Made by a program: the position numbers and the translations under genes. From the NCBI GenBank assembly GCA_030748495.1, contig JASMLX010000044.1:1-46264 (forward strand): a stretch of 46,264 bases of DNA. Direction: 5' to 3'. Origin of the DNA: Candidatus Poribacteria bacterium (GTDB lineage Bacteria; Poribacteria; WGA-4E; UBA9662). Under the pieces are notes generated by a model. That model made no database searches. It was given only the letters and a program-made list of their open reading frames with translations, and had not been told where the DNA came from. Below are positions 17,538-27,103 of the stretch, in pieces (position 1 is the first letter of the stretch; each line of letters begins with the position of its first letter).

Positions 17538-18956
17538 ATGGCTAAAGCCACGGATATTCGTATCAGGGAAGTTAGCTGCGATTTCGAGCAACACCAGTAC
17601 CGAACCCCTTTAAAGTTTGGTGGTGTTCCGACCGATCACTGTGTCTTGTTTAATGTTCAAATGACAGTCGAGACCCGCGATCGAAAAATCGGCCGCGGGT
17701 TTGGATCTATGCCACTCGGAAACGTTTGGGCCTTTCCACCGCGTTACGTCCCTTTCGATCAAAGCCTAGCGGCAATGAAGACACTTGCAGCGAAAGCTGT
17801 CGCCAAACTGGAAGGCCATCAACTAATGGCTCATCCCATCGACCACTCTGAAGTGCTGGAACCCATCTTCCTACAGTTGGCCGCCGAGATTTCGGATCAG
17901 ATGAATTTGTCGGTTCCAATCCCAAAACTGTGTACTGCCGTTACGACTAGCCCAATTGACGCTGCCATCCACGACGCATTTGGACACGCTAATGGTATCA
18001 ATAGCTATCACGGTTTGTCGGCCGAATTTATGAACTACGACCTGTCTCATTATCTAAACTCTAGTCAAGCTGGATCTGTCGCGGGTCAGTTCCAGGCCGA
18101 GATGTTCAAAGGCAAATATCTAGATCAATACGTTTTGACTGCCCCCCAACCCCGGATGCCCCTCTACCACCTGATTGGTGCCTTAGACCCATTGACCGAT
18201 GAGGATATCTCGGAACAGCTGAACGACGATTTACCGGAAACACTGCCGGAATGGATTCAGGCCGATGGGCTTACGCACCTCAAAATCAAGCTCAATGGCC
18301 AAGATCTAGATTGGGATGTAGACCGGCTTCTTTCCATTGAAGCGGTAACAGCGGAAACCCAGGCTAAACGAGGTGTTGAGCACTGGTACTATTCGGCGGA
18401 TTTCAATGAAACCTGTGATGACGTAGAATATCTGTTGGCCTTTCTGGAGAAAATTCGGTCAGGTCAAGGAAATGCCTTTGACCGACTAGCCTACATCGAA
18501 CAACCGACGGATCGCGATCTTAAATCTCATCCCGAAAATAAGATGCACCAGGTGGCTGAAATTAAACCCGTGGTTATCGACGAATCATTGACCGATCTGG
18601 AAACATTTCTGCTGGCACGCGAGCAGGGTTACTCAGGTGTAGCACTGAAAGCCTGTAAAGGTCAATCACAAGCCCTATTGATGGGAGCCGCTGCACAGGA
18701 ATACGGCATGTTCTTGGCTGTTCAGGATTTAACATGCCCCGGTGCCTCTTTCCTACATTCGGCTGGCATTGCCGCCCGTGTTAAAGGTATCACGGCTATT
18801 GAAGGAAATTCCCGTCAGTTTTGTCCCTCTGCCAATGATGGTTGGTCGGAGCAATTCCCATCCATTTTTCAGATCACTGATGGTACGGTTGGCACACACG
18901 TCTTGACAGGTTATGGATTGGGACATAATCAGGACAACGCAAATCATCCAAGTTAA
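17538..18956 (+). CDS. Mandelate racemase/muconate lactonizing-type enolase-superfamily enzyme
   Basis: This 472-residue cytoplasmic enzyme starts at an ATG with a strong GGGAGGATC site. The C-terminal barrel carries the superfamily residues: the K-x-K motif HLKIKL (Lys249, Lys251) as catalytic base, and three metal ligands, Asp288 (YYSADFNE), Glu321 (YIEQP) and Asp348 (VVIDES). ALKACKG follows with another conserved lysine. These enzymes abstract the alpha proton of a carboxylate (usually a sugar acid) with Mg2+, leading to dehydration or racemisation. The length is greater than typical MR/MLE enzymes (about 360-400), mainly in the N-terminal and capping part. Substrate is unknown. A decayed oxidoreductase lies upstream and the caspase-like/transglutaminase gene begins 15 bp downstream. 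Confidence 0.85.
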   Translation: MAKATDIRIREVSCDFEQHQYRTPLKFGGVPTDHCVLFNVQMTVETRDRKIGRGFGSMPLGNVWAFPPRYVPFDQSLAAMKTLAAKAVAKLEGHQLMAHPIDHSEVLEPIFLQLAAEISDQMNLSVPIPKLCTAVTTSPIDAAIHDAFGHANGINSYHGLSAEFMNYDLSHYLNSSQAGSVAGQFQAEMFKGKYLDQYVLTAPQPRMPLYHLIGALDPLTDEDISEQLNDDLPETLPEWIQADGLTHLKIKLNGQDLDWDVDRLLSIEAVTAETQAKRGVEHWYYSADFNETCDDVEYLLAFLEKIRSGQGNAFDRLAYIEQPTDRDLKSHPENKMHQVAEIKPVVIDESLTDLETFLLAREQGYSGVALKACKGQSQALLMGAAAQEYGMFLAVQDLTCPGASFLHSAGIAARVKGITAIEGNSRQFCPSANDGWSEQFPSIFQITDGTVGTHVLTGYGLGHNQDNANHPS

Positions 18957-18971
18957 GACAGGCACAATTCG

Positions 18972-21587
18972 GTGAAACTTTGGCGCCTTGTTGTTGCTCT
19001 GTTTCTTGTTCTCTCCTATGCTCACGGGAAAGATTATGTTCTGATCATCGGTGGCATTGCTGGGGAAAAGTCGTATTACGATCGTTTTTGGAACACTACT
19101 TCGCAATTCTACCAACTGTTGACTAAAACCTACGGTTTTGATCCGAACCAAGTTACCTTTCTTTTCGAAGATTCGTCTCTCGCGACAGTTGCCGATAAAT
19201 CGACAATTCCGAATGTAGTATCCGCCTTTCACACTATCTCCATATCAGCCACCCCTAAGGATCGGTTTATTTTGCTCATGTCTGGCCATGCCAGCAAATC
19301 GGGTCGAAAATTGAAGTTCAATCTGCCGGGGAGAGATCTGTTTGCTGTCGAATATGCCAACACGATTCTACAGATCCCAACTCAGTCCAAGATTCTGTTT
19401 TTCGACTTTCCGTTCAGTGGGCAGATGGTACCGTTGCTGTCTCATCCCGGGATGACAATTATAACTTCCAGTTCTGCCAACGAAGGGCATGCCAGATCCG
19501 GTTTCGGCTCAATTATGATCGAGCAACTCAAACAGAACCCAGCTCAATCTCTGGCGGACACCTTCTCGATGACAGAGGCCAAGGTTGCCCAATGGTACCG
19601 GGAAGACGGGGCTGTTCAAGCTGAGCATCCACAAATCTTTGGACAGCGGGTAGACCAGGTCCATCTAGGCCAACCGGTACAATCTAATCAACAGGATGAA
19701 GGCATAGCATCTCCTTTTAGTCAATTCGAACTTGTCGAAAGAGCAGCGATTGACGATGATGACAGCTACCGTTCAACAACTGTTTTGTGGAGAGAAGATA
19801 TTTTCGACGTTAACGAAGACTCCAGCTATACGCACACGGTCCGCCGGACAGTACAAATCGTTGGTGACGACGGCCGTAAACTCGGTCGGATTTTGATTCC
19901 ATATACCCGGGGCAACGATGAAATAGAAATTCCCTATGCACGAACAATTTTACCCAACGGTGACATCTTTAACCTGGATCAATCGGAAATAAAAAAGGAC
20001 CTAATGCCTCCGGGCACAATTGAGGCTGGTATGTTCGTAGATGCCCGGCTGATGCAGTTTGAATTGCCACGGATGGGAAATAGATGTGTCATCGACTATG
20101 CTTATGTATCTAAAAATCGGGGTCATCTTTTGGCCGGGGAATTTTGGCAACAGATTCACATCCAGGAAAGTGTCAGGATCGAACAATACAAGTTAGCGAT
20201 TAATCTTCCCCGGCAAAAGCAACTCCACTATCAATTACATCAAGGACTTGAAGGGACACCCACCTTATCTATTTTGCCTGAAATTAAATCGTCAAATTAT
20301 ACGACTACCTACCAGTTTGCCATCGAAGATGTTCCTGCTCTGGTGGATGAATCCTTTATGCCAACTCAAAAGGATCTGGCTTATTCAATTGCGGCTTCGA
20401 CTATTCCGTCCTGGCAACCACTGATCGAATGGTACACCACACTGATTCGGGAACAAGACCTTCTCAGCGACGAAATCGCTGAGAAGGTAAAAGAGCTTAC
20501 GGTGGGTGCCTTTACCCGTCAGGACAAAATCCACCGTTTATACGACTTCGTCACCAATCAAATTGACTATGTCGGTATTGAACTCGGTATTTGGGCCATC
20601 AAGCCTCATGCTGCTCCACAAATTTTTCAGGAAGGATATGGTGATTGCAAAGATAAATCGACACTACTCCATACAATGTTATCTGAAATCGGTGTAGATT
20701 CATATCCGGTTTTGATTGCGGCCGGGGAGTCGAAATATGTCAATCGTCAGGTGCCGTCTCTGGCATACTTTAATCACATGATCTTGGCAGTAGTGGAAAA
20801 CGATGGCACTTTCCTGTATCTGGACCCAACGGCCAGCGGTCAACCCTTTAATCAATTACCGATCTCAGATCAAAATCGATGGGCGATGATTCTGAACCCG
20901 GATCTGGTTGAACCTACTGCCCATCAACAACCACTGTATCAATTTGCTAAAACTCCAGTTCAGCATAATAATGGACAGAGAACGACTACCTCAATTCAGA
21001 TATTGGAGACAAAAACTGTAGTGGTTAGTCAGGAAATCCAATTTTCTGGCTATTTCAATACGCTTTCCTGTCGACATGCGCCAGATGAAGATGGGCTAGA
21101 AACCAAATCCTTCTTTATAGATTTACTGGAACTAGATGAATCTGTCAAGGTAGACAAATTGATCTTTACCCGGCTAAACCAATTTCAAAGCCGCTTAGTT
21201 ATTGATTGGCAAAGTCCAGATTATCTAATCTCTCTGGGACATCAGTTATTGTTAGAGTTACCTCTGCTACCTTTGAAGTATGATAAATTACTGAAAGACG
21301 ATCAGCGAGTCTCTCCGGTTTCCCTGCCTACTACCATGACCATCGACCAATCTGTCAAAATCAACGTAGGTAAGTCTTTGTTAATCGATCAAATTCCAGA
21401 AAACCTGGCGCTACAACATCAGATTGGGAGGGTCCAACTGACCTCAAGCAGTTCAAGGCATCGAGCGACCATCAAGTCCGTACTCAAACTGAATCAGACA
21501 TTGATACCTGCCGACCAGTTTGATCGGCTCAAGTCTCTATTGAAAACCCGCCAACAGGGGAAACGGATCTTACTCTCCGATCGATAA
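18972..21587 (+). CDS. Fusion: degenerate caspase-like domain + DUF3857 + transglutaminase
   Basis: This 871-residue protein begins at a GTG with a weak ribosome site, then a signal peptide (residues 1-19). Residues 20-230 have a caspase/legumain-like fold: DYVLIIGGIAG, FILLMSGHA (His106 at the catalytic position) and ILFFDFPFSG. In the last motif, active relatives have D-x-C-x-S-G, but here Pro147 replaces Cys (codon CCG at 19410), so peptidase activity should be lost. Residues 265-450 match DUF3857 (YTHTVRRTVQIVGDDGRKLG). Residues 505-625 are a transglutaminase-like domain with its triad intact: Cys559 (GYGDCKDKS), His602 (YFNHM) and Asp618 (YLDPT). The protein is exported and may act in the periplasm or at the surface. 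It may be co-transcribed with the enolase-superfamily gene 15 bp upstream, though the functional link is unclear. Confidence 0.85.
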   Translation: MKLWRLVVALFLVLSYAHGKDYVLIIGGIAGEKSYYDRFWNTTSQFYQLLTKTYGFDPNQVTFLFEDSSLATVADKSTIPNVVSAFHTISISATPKDRFILLMSGHASKSGRKLKFNLPGRDLFAVEYANTILQIPTQSKILFFDFPFSGQMVPLLSHPGMTIITSSSANEGHARSGFGSIMIEQLKQNPAQSLADTFSMTEAKVAQWYREDGAVQAEHPQIFGQRVDQVHLGQPVQSNQQDEGIASPFSQFELVERAAIDDDDSYRSTTVLWREDIFDVNEDSSYTHTVRRTVQIVGDDGRKLGRILIPYTRGNDEIEIPYARTILPNGDIFNLDQSEIKKDLMPPGTIEAGMFVDARLMQFELPRMGNRCVIDYAYVSKNRGHLLAGEFWQQIHIQESVRIEQYKLAINLPRQKQLHYQLHQGLEGTPTLSILPEIKSSNYTTTYQFAIEDVPALVDESFMPTQKDLAYSIAASTIPSWQPLIEWYTTLIREQDLLSDEIAEKVKELTVGAFTRQDKIHRLYDFVTNQIDYVGIELGIWAIKPHAAPQIFQEGYGDCKDKSTLLHTMLSEIGVDSYPVLIAAGESKYVNRQVPSLAYFNHMILAVVENDGTFLYLDPTASGQPFNQLPISDQNRWAMILNPDLVEPTAHQQPLYQFAKTPVQHNNGQRTTTSIQILETKTVVVSQEIQFSGYFNTLSCRHAPDEDGLETKSFFIDLLELDESVKVDKLIFTRLNQFQSRLVIDWQSPDYLISLGHQLLLELPLLPLKYDKLLKDDQRVSPVSLPTTMTIDQSVKINVGKSLLIDQIPENLALQHQIGRVQLTSSSSRHRATIKSVLKLNQTLIPADQFDRLKSLLKTRQQGKRILLSDR

Positions 21588-21623
21588 AATTTATTTCGGA
21601 ACCGGACGTATTCGCAAGAGCGC

Positions 21624-21723
21624 CCTCTGATCAGAGGTTAGCACCTTCGCTCCAGAACAGATACGCCTGCCAGATCGAGAGTGAGATAGCTTCATCTAGC
21701 GATGAAGTGCACCAACTAGAGGT
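21624..21723. repeat. Cluster of three inverted repeats after the transglutaminase gene
   Basis: Within 100 bp there is a perfect 14-bp palindrome CCTCTGATCAGAGG (21624-21637), a 7-bp stem CTTCATC-TAGC-GATGAAG (21690-21707) and a third stem ACCAAC/GTTGGT just after (about 21710-21726). None has a T-run. They may jointly end transcription or bind protein. Confidence 0.4.
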
Positions 21724-21800
21724 TGGTTATCCATGGTTAGGTTATATAGCAGCGAATCAAGGTACAACTTACGTTAGCAGCACAAGCCGACCACAAGATC

Positions 21801-22065
21801 CTACTGTAGGGTAACCAATGCCTCTTTGACTTCTTTCATAGGAAACGTCTGAGCTACAATCGATTTCGCTTTATCACTAGCTATAAAGGAAACTGCGTTG
21901 ATCAGATCCTGTTTGCGACCGGCTCTAGTACCGAGTAATTCCAGCTCATTCTGAGCCAAGTATTTTCCTTCCAGGGCATAGCATAGTAATCGGGCGTATA
22001 TCCAACCAGAAGCAGGCAACCACCATGGCGTAAAGCGTTGATTCCACTCCCTCTCTTTTTAGCCG
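21801..22065 (-). pseudogene. C-terminal remnant of a zinc-type (MDR) alcohol dehydrogenase
   Basis: Reading on the minus strand, GINALRHGGCLLLVGYTPDY (about 22060-21985) is the end of the Rossmann domain of medium-chain dehydrogenases. After a frameshift near 21975 the frame continues as LAQNELELLGTRAGRKQDLI and AQTFPMKEVKEALVTL, the family C terminus. The first two thirds of the gene, with the zinc and nucleotide sites, are missing. Confidence 0.7.
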
Positions 22066-22143
22066 CCACTCATCTACGGTGTATATTTTTATGGGTTATT
22101 CGTGACTGCACTATGTAGTTTCGGATTATTCCATCCTGCCAGA

Positions 22144-22440
22144 TTAGTCAATCCACCGTCGGCCCAAACCAGAGGCCAAGTAGATAACCACCCAGTTTCC
22201 CCGAGTGATTAACCAGACAAAAACAATACCGAAACCCAAGAACAAACGCCCAATACGATCTGTTTGCTTCAATTGGCTGGCTTCCAGGTCAAACCCGCGC
22301 CCTTTCAGATCGCTCGACATTTCTTTCACGCACATGCGCCGACCATAGATTTTCCGTAGATCAGCTTGGCCTGGCTGGTCGGAAACTAGATACCAGGGCT
22401 GGGCTTGACCCACTTCCCCATACTAGCCTGAAGTTGAATT
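22144..22440 (-). mobile_element. IS4-like transposase, C-terminal remnant
   Basis: On the minus strand a frame reads GQAQPWYLVSDQPGQADLRK, then IYGRRMCVKEMSSDLKGRGF and LFLGFGIVFVWLITRGNW. The pattern (PWYLVS, then YxxRxxxEExxxDLKxxGF, then a hydrophobic helix) is that of the C-terminal part of IS4-type DDE transposases, in which the Glu of the VKEMSSDLK segment would be catalytic. The N-terminal and central parts are absent and I see no paired ends, so it is a dead fragment. Confidence 0.65.
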
Positions 22441-22771
22441 AGGGGAAAACTAGCCTTAATTTTTCCCTATAAAATTAACTCGCCTGACAATATGCCCCCT
22501 TCACTCAAAGGAAATCCGTCAACAGACCGAATTACAAATCCCTAGCCTCCCATTCCTTGGCTAACTTTGATAAGACATGTATTACTCCCTGAGTTTAGCT
22601 TAACGATGAATTGATCCTGATCGATTATCACACCACGTGGTTCTTGAGATCTAATTATACTTAACAACGTATCAAATTGTGCTTTAAAACGCAATGAAAA
22701 TCGGGTATGATCTTGGCATATCCCCGTTGGTTTGACTTCAATAGACCTCTTTCTAATGTGGAGAAATTGGT
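22441..22771. other. Intergenic stretch between IS remnants
   Basis: AT-rich, with no reading frame or strong hairpin that I can support. A ribosome site GGAGA for the following transposase frame is at its end. Confidence 0.4.
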
Positions 22772-23540
22772 ATGATTCGGATATCGTTCACTGAAGAAAA
22801 GCTCAAAGCTCTCGATGATGAACCTTCTCATCACCATCATCCCAGAGTTCAGAAGAAAATGGAAGCACTTTGGCTCAAAAGCCGGGGGCTATCCCATGGT
22901 GAAATTGCACCTTTAACCTCGATTTCACTCAATACTCTACCCGCTTACCTGTCTCAATATCTCGAAGGTGGAATCGAAGCATTAAAAATTGTTAATTTTG
23001 GCCAACACCCAGCGACTACTATTAAACAAGCAGCAGCGAAAATCAAAGAATTGATCGGGATCAAGCGCTGTCAAAATCGTATTCGACTCTTTCTAAAGTT
23101 GATCAGTCTCAAACGTTACAAAGTGGGGACCCAGCTAAGGCCGGTTAAAAAAAGAATTACAGCCACCTTTGGAGGAAGCCACAACTGGTGGCAGAGCCCT
23201 CTTTTTTGTCGATATCGCTCATTTCGTACCGGCACCATTTCTCGGTTTTCTCGGGTCGTTGATTCGAATTTTCATCCGAGCCCCGGCCGGCCGAAAGCGA
23301 TTTAATGTTTTCGGGGCCTTAAATGCCATTACTGACCAACTAATAACCGTAACTAATAAGACTCACATTAAGGCTGAAAGTGTCGGTGATTTGCTCTGCC
23401 AGATTGAAGGTTTCTGGAAATTTCTCCCAAAGAAATGCCTGTATTCAAAATATGATTCCGAGTTTTCAGCTTTCAAAAATGCTATTATTGATTGCTTGAG
23501 TCAGACCTACACCAGCTACAAGCAAGAACTCGACTCTTGA
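22772..23540 (+). mobile_element. IS630-like transposase gene, frameshifted and internally deleted
   Basis: The first frame (22772 to about 23170) encodes a helix-turn-helix region (HGEIAPLTSISLNTLPAYLSQ, then LEGGIEALK), typical of IS630. A frameshift near 23170-23200 moves to a second frame that carries ALFFVDIAHFVPAPFLGF (first catalytic Asp) and AGRKRFNVFGALNAITDQL, and ends near 23540. The expected segment with the second Asp (LDNA-type motif) and the LPxYSPxLNP part are missing: the sequence passes from VGDLLCQ directly to IEGFWKFLPKKCLYS, which carries the last Glu. About 50-60 residues have been lost. The element cannot make an active transposase. Terminal inverted repeats were not identified. 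Confidence 0.8.
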
Positions 23541-24414
23541 CTTTGACCCCGTTTTCAGACCTTTAAAAACGCTCACCTTATTGCACGTTACTACGGTGTA
23601 AAGTATAGCCTGACTTCAGGGTAACGTTGGTAACAGCTAGCTTATAGTACATATCTAAGTCAGTTGCCTTAACCAAAACTACGTATTTGGTTAGGGTATG
23701 GAATAAATCATAATACTTGGTTGTGTTTCAACCATATCCGTAGGAATTTCAGTCTACCTACATTCCCCATAGATTCTGATTCTTACTTACTACTCCTATT
23801 CAGACAACCCGTCGGCATACTCACTACTTGTCGACGCCCACCCATAATCACTTTTATTCGTACAATAGACAGTCTCACGGGGTAGTGGATCTAAGTAGGG
23901 GCAATCTTGATGTGAAGCCTCTCTTTGTACCAACCTGTAGCACCTACGAAGTAGTTACTACTATCCCTTATATTCCTTATCCGTGTAGTTTGCAGTCATC
24001 CCCCAACAAGCCGGTGACAATGCCCATAATTCGCAGATCGTCCAGTAGCGCGCTCAATTTACTCTTTCTCGGTGTAGGTCTACATTCAAATAGTATTTCT
24101 TATAAATGGTGATAATGGTAAAATACTAGGGGAGATAAAAGCTGAACGAGAGCCTTTCCTGATCTACCTATCAACCGAAACCTGCTCTCTGTATCTACTA
24201 CCGCCTGTGCTTATTCGCATGTGGCAGACGACGTAATCTTCTTCAGTTGCCACGCTATTCACTAGTTAGATGTTGAGCTGATTAATGGTGTAAATCGAAG
24301 TCCGGATAGGTTCATACACCAGAGATGAAACCGTACAGTTAAGAGACAAAATTAACTTACTGATAAAACGAGAAAAAGAAGAACGATTGGTGCCAGTTTT
24401 TTTTCGATATCGCA
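23541..24414. other. Long stretch without an intact gene
   Basis: No intact gene is visible. On the minus strand at about 24065-23970 a short frame reads PTPRKSKLSALLDDLRIMGI, which looks like real protein but is not identifiable. The rest lacks coding signals; a 94-codon plus frame at 23828-24112 has no ribosome site or family resemblance. Confidence 0.4.
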
Positions 24415-24430
24415 ACGGAGGTGAATACAA

Positions 24431-25447
24431 TTGTCGATTTTACTTTGGGAAGTCGTGGCCGAGCCGACTGAACGCTATCCGAGTTGTCACTGTTCAGTTT
24501 TAACTGAGTTGGAGAATGGAGATTTACTGGTGGGCTACTATGCCGGTGAAGGGGAAGCCCGTCCGGATGCAGCTTGGGTCCTGGCAAGACGCCGACCTGA
24601 TGCTCCGCACTTCGAGCCGTTGACTTGCGTTGCCGATACACTAGGCAAGCCAGAAGGAAACGGAATTTTATTCCAGAACCACGGCGGAACCGTGTTGCTA
24701 ATCTACGGCACAATGCACGGTAAATTGGACGGGAAAGCTGGTCCTGGCGTTCGCTGGGTCACCTGCGATTTACGATTAAAACGCTCAGAGGACAATGGTT
24801 ATACCTGGTCAGATGTGGAGATGATAGAAGAGGATTTGGGGCATGTTCCCAGGTGCAAGCCCGTCCGCCTGCAAAATGGCGAGATCCTGTTTGGCACCGA
24901 ATTTACCACCTGGCACTCCCAAATCTGGGGTAGTGCCGACGATGGAGAGAGCTGGGGTATTCGCGGTTTCATTCCCGGGGAGCAAAACCAACACCCCTCA
25001 CTAATTCCGAGAAGTGATGGATCAATCCTGGCCTTGATTCGCCCCTCGGGCCAACATCCAAACGTGTTGAAAAGCACCTCACATGATAACGGTTACACCT
25101 GGTCCGAAGTAGAAATAACCGAGAATCACTGTCCTTACGCCGCCTTAGATGCGACTCTATTGCAAGATGGTCGCATTGTTATGGTTTGGAATAATCATCC
25201 CAAACACCGAAATCCATTAACACTTGGGTTGAGCCAAGATGGAGGGAACACTTGGTTGCACAAACGGGATCTAATTCGAGGTGAAGGCTCTTTTCATTAC
25301 CCCGCCATCATTCAGACTAACGATGGCTTGATCCATTTGACCTTTACTAATAATCGCCAAGCGATCGACCATGTTGTTTTAACACCTGAGTGGATTGAGG
25401 GTGATGGTAATAGCGGAGTCTTTCAAGATGGTTGTCGGCTTTTTTAA
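24431..25447 (+). CDS. Sialidase-like BNR-repeat protein
   Basis: This 338-residue protein has a beta-propeller with four Asp-box (BNR) motifs: SEDNGYTW (119-126), SADDGESW (168-175), SHDNGYTW (217-224) and SQDGGNTW (268-275). The early ERYPSCHCSVLTELENG segment and a Tyr/Glu-rich C-terminal part resemble the bacterial sialidase-like family used for exo-glycosidases and related hydrolases. It has no signal peptide, so it is probably cytoplasmic. The start is TTG at 24431, chosen because GGAGGTG lies exactly 8 nt upstream (24416-24422) and no ATG is near. The true sugar substrate is uncertain, since many proteins of this class are not sialidases. It stands alone between IS remnants. Confidence 0.8.
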   Translation: MSILLWEVVAEPTERYPSCHCSVLTELENGDLLVGYYAGEGEARPDAAWVLARRRPDAPHFEPLTCVADTLGKPEGNGILFQNHGGTVLLIYGTMHGKLDGKAGPGVRWVTCDLRLKRSEDNGYTWSDVEMIEEDLGHVPRCKPVRLQNGEILFGTEFTTWHSQIWGSADDGESWGIRGFIPGEQNQHPSLIPRSDGSILALIRPSGQHPNVLKSTSHDNGYTWSEVEITENHCPYAALDATLLQDGRIVMVWNNHPKHRNPLTLGLSQDGGNTWLHKRDLIRGEGSFHYPAIIQTNDGLIHLTFTNNRQAIDHVVLTPEWIEGDGNSGVFQDGCRLF

Positions 25448-25577
25448 CCCGATCTCCTTTCAAGGCAAAATTAGCCCCGACTATAGTGACTGTCGTACCG
25501 CTTGTGAACAGTCCCACTTTGAGTGGCCAACATTGTAAATATAAGGCCTGTTCCTGACATCAATTGTGATGGATTGG

Positions 25578-25610
25578 AAAAAGGTGCTTCTTCTCCAAAA
25601 GAGGCACCTT
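25578..25610 (-). terminator. Possible rho-independent terminator (minus strand)
   Basis: Stem AAGGTGC (25581-25587) pairs with GCACCTT (25604-25610), extended by further A/T and G-T pairs. On the minus strand the stem is followed by a run of five T. It may have ended transcription of the decayed IS5-like gene upstream on that strand. Confidence 0.4.
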
Positions 25611-25778
25611 GGCCGCTGGTAAAGACCCTTCCTGCGGAGGATCCGAGGGTAAATTCGATCTTAACACACATCGAAACCTGTAGCGGCTACTCCTATATAA
25701 TATGGTCACGAGTAGCCCATAAAAATATACACCGTATTATGAATGGCGGCTAAAAAAGAGTCTGAATTTTTACCATCA

Positions 25779-26465
25779 CCTGTGGCCATTCCACCCCACC
25801 GTTTTAGATGCCGGAACGCATTTTCGACTCTCTGCCGCCTTTGATCTCAATCTGGGTTGTCATTTCGCTGATTTTTCTCTTTTTCTTTGGCTGAATAACC
25901 GGCCGCATCTCAGCTTAATTGGCTTTTGGAAGAATAGCCTGGCCATCATAACCCCCATCGGCCAGTCAATGCTGAGCCTGAATTCCTGGTCTCAGATCTT
26001 CAACTTAAGAACAATTGGCGGTTGTGCCTACCGCAATCATCGCTCGGGTAGGCCGACCATTCTGATCCCGGGCCAGATCTAATTTCGGTGTTGAGCCTTT
26101 TTGGTTCGACTCATCTGCTGATTCCCTTTTTCCGCTGCCGTCGCAGGTGACGGAACTTTGATCTGACCGGCCTCTATCATTAACCATTAATCATCCGGCT
26201 TATCGGCTAATGGTTCCAATATTTTCCCCCCACACCTTGGTTTCTGCAGCTAATAAACCGGCGGTGGCTACTGCTTCATCCCTCTACACCTTTCAGTTCA
26301 ATCCGCCCACGCTACCCCGGTGCTGAAGATGCAACAGAGCCCATTGATCAATGGACAATTATTCTTAGCTATTGCTCCCCATAGCCCCCTTTGGTCCAGG
26401 TGATAGCGGCTCTAATAACAGAAATACCTTGGTCGGATATATGGTGGTAGTCTGGAACGGATTTC
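25779..26465 (-). mobile_element. IS5-like transposase remnant
   Basis: Broken minus-strand frames give a transposase of IS5 type. QKGSTPKLDLARDQNGRPTR (about 26107-26045) matches the segment after the first catalytic Asp; LADGGYDGQAILPKA (about 25970-25925) matches the second Asp region (aDkgYds); RQRVENAFRHLKRWGGMAT (about 25836-25780) contains the final catalytic Glu. Upstream, DQGISVIRAAITW fits the N-terminal part. At least four stops or frame changes separate these, so the gene is dead. Confidence 0.7.
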
Positions 26466-26672
26466 ATTTTTCTAGCCCGGATCTTTTTTCGGGCCTTATG
26501 CCATTTATTTCGTGACTATACGACCTAGAGTAACTCGAAGAAACAGAGTCTGTGAGTTGCGCTACCAAATCCAGATGGTGGGTTACCTTTTTTGTCCATG
26601 ACATGCTTCCAGAGTGAAACAGCTATAAGTAAGCGTGTTCCCGATTATCAAGATAGGTTCATACCTGATTTC

Positions 26673-26703
26673 TTGTACCCACCTCTGTGAAGTATGCTAT
26701 AAT
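26673..26703 (+). promoter_or_regulatory. Extended -10 promoter of the NIPSNAP-glcF-MFS unit
   Basis: A perfect TATAAT at 26698-26703 is preceded by TG one base away (TGCTATAAT), an extended -10. The -35 is poor (TTGTAC, 26673-26678, spacing 19). Transcription would start near 26710, which is downstream of the first possible start of the NIPSNAP frame and supports the start at 26744. Confidence 0.5.
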
Positions 26704-26743
26704 TTTGCATCGAATTGGAATTTTTGCCACCGTGGAGGAAAAG

Positions 26744-27073
26744 ATGTTTTTTGAATTGCGACAGTATGTGTTGAAGCCGGGTCAGCGTGAAAATTGGGTT
26801 AAATTAATGGAAGAAGAGATTTTACCCTTTCAACTCTCTAAAGGGATGGTCGTTGTCGGTAGTTTCCTGAGTGAGGAGGAGGGAGGTGAGGATGGGCTGT
26901 ATGTCTGGATTCGCCGTTTCGATAGCGAAGAGCAACGGGAAGCCCTTTACGCTGCCGTCTACGAAACCGATCATTGGAATAACAACCTCAGCCCGCGTGT
27001 AGCAGAGATGATCGACCGGGAGCAGATCTCGGTAACACGGATTGTACCTACCAACAAATCGGTCTTGCGCTAA
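26744..27073 (+). CDS. NIPSNAP-family protein
   Basis: This protein of 109 residues begins MFFELRQYVLKPGQREN, the family opening strand, and has the ferredoxin-like alpha/beta pattern: GMVVVGSFLSEEEG, GLYVWIRRFDSEEQREALY, then ISVTRIVP. NIPSNAP proteins are small dimeric alpha/beta proteins; some act as monooxygenase- or isomerase-like enzymes, others have no known activity. The open frame extends to 26687, but I chose 26744 because GGAGG lies 6 nt upstream and a promoter lies inside the longer form. It is the first gene of a unit with glcF (30 bp downstream) and an MFS transporter. Confidence 0.8.
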   Translation: MFFELRQYVLKPGQRENWVKLMEEEILPFQLSKGMVVVGSFLSEEEGGEDGLYVWIRRFDSEEQREALYAAVYETDHWNNNLSPRVAEMIDREQISVTRIVPTNKSVLR

Positions 27074-27103
27074 CCTCCACTCACTGCTTTCACCAGCACA
27101 CCT

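Noticed and set aside
23828..24112. 94-codon plus frame between IS630 and the sialidase-like gene
   Set aside because: No ribosome site, no recognisable domain, and composition unlike the window's real genes.
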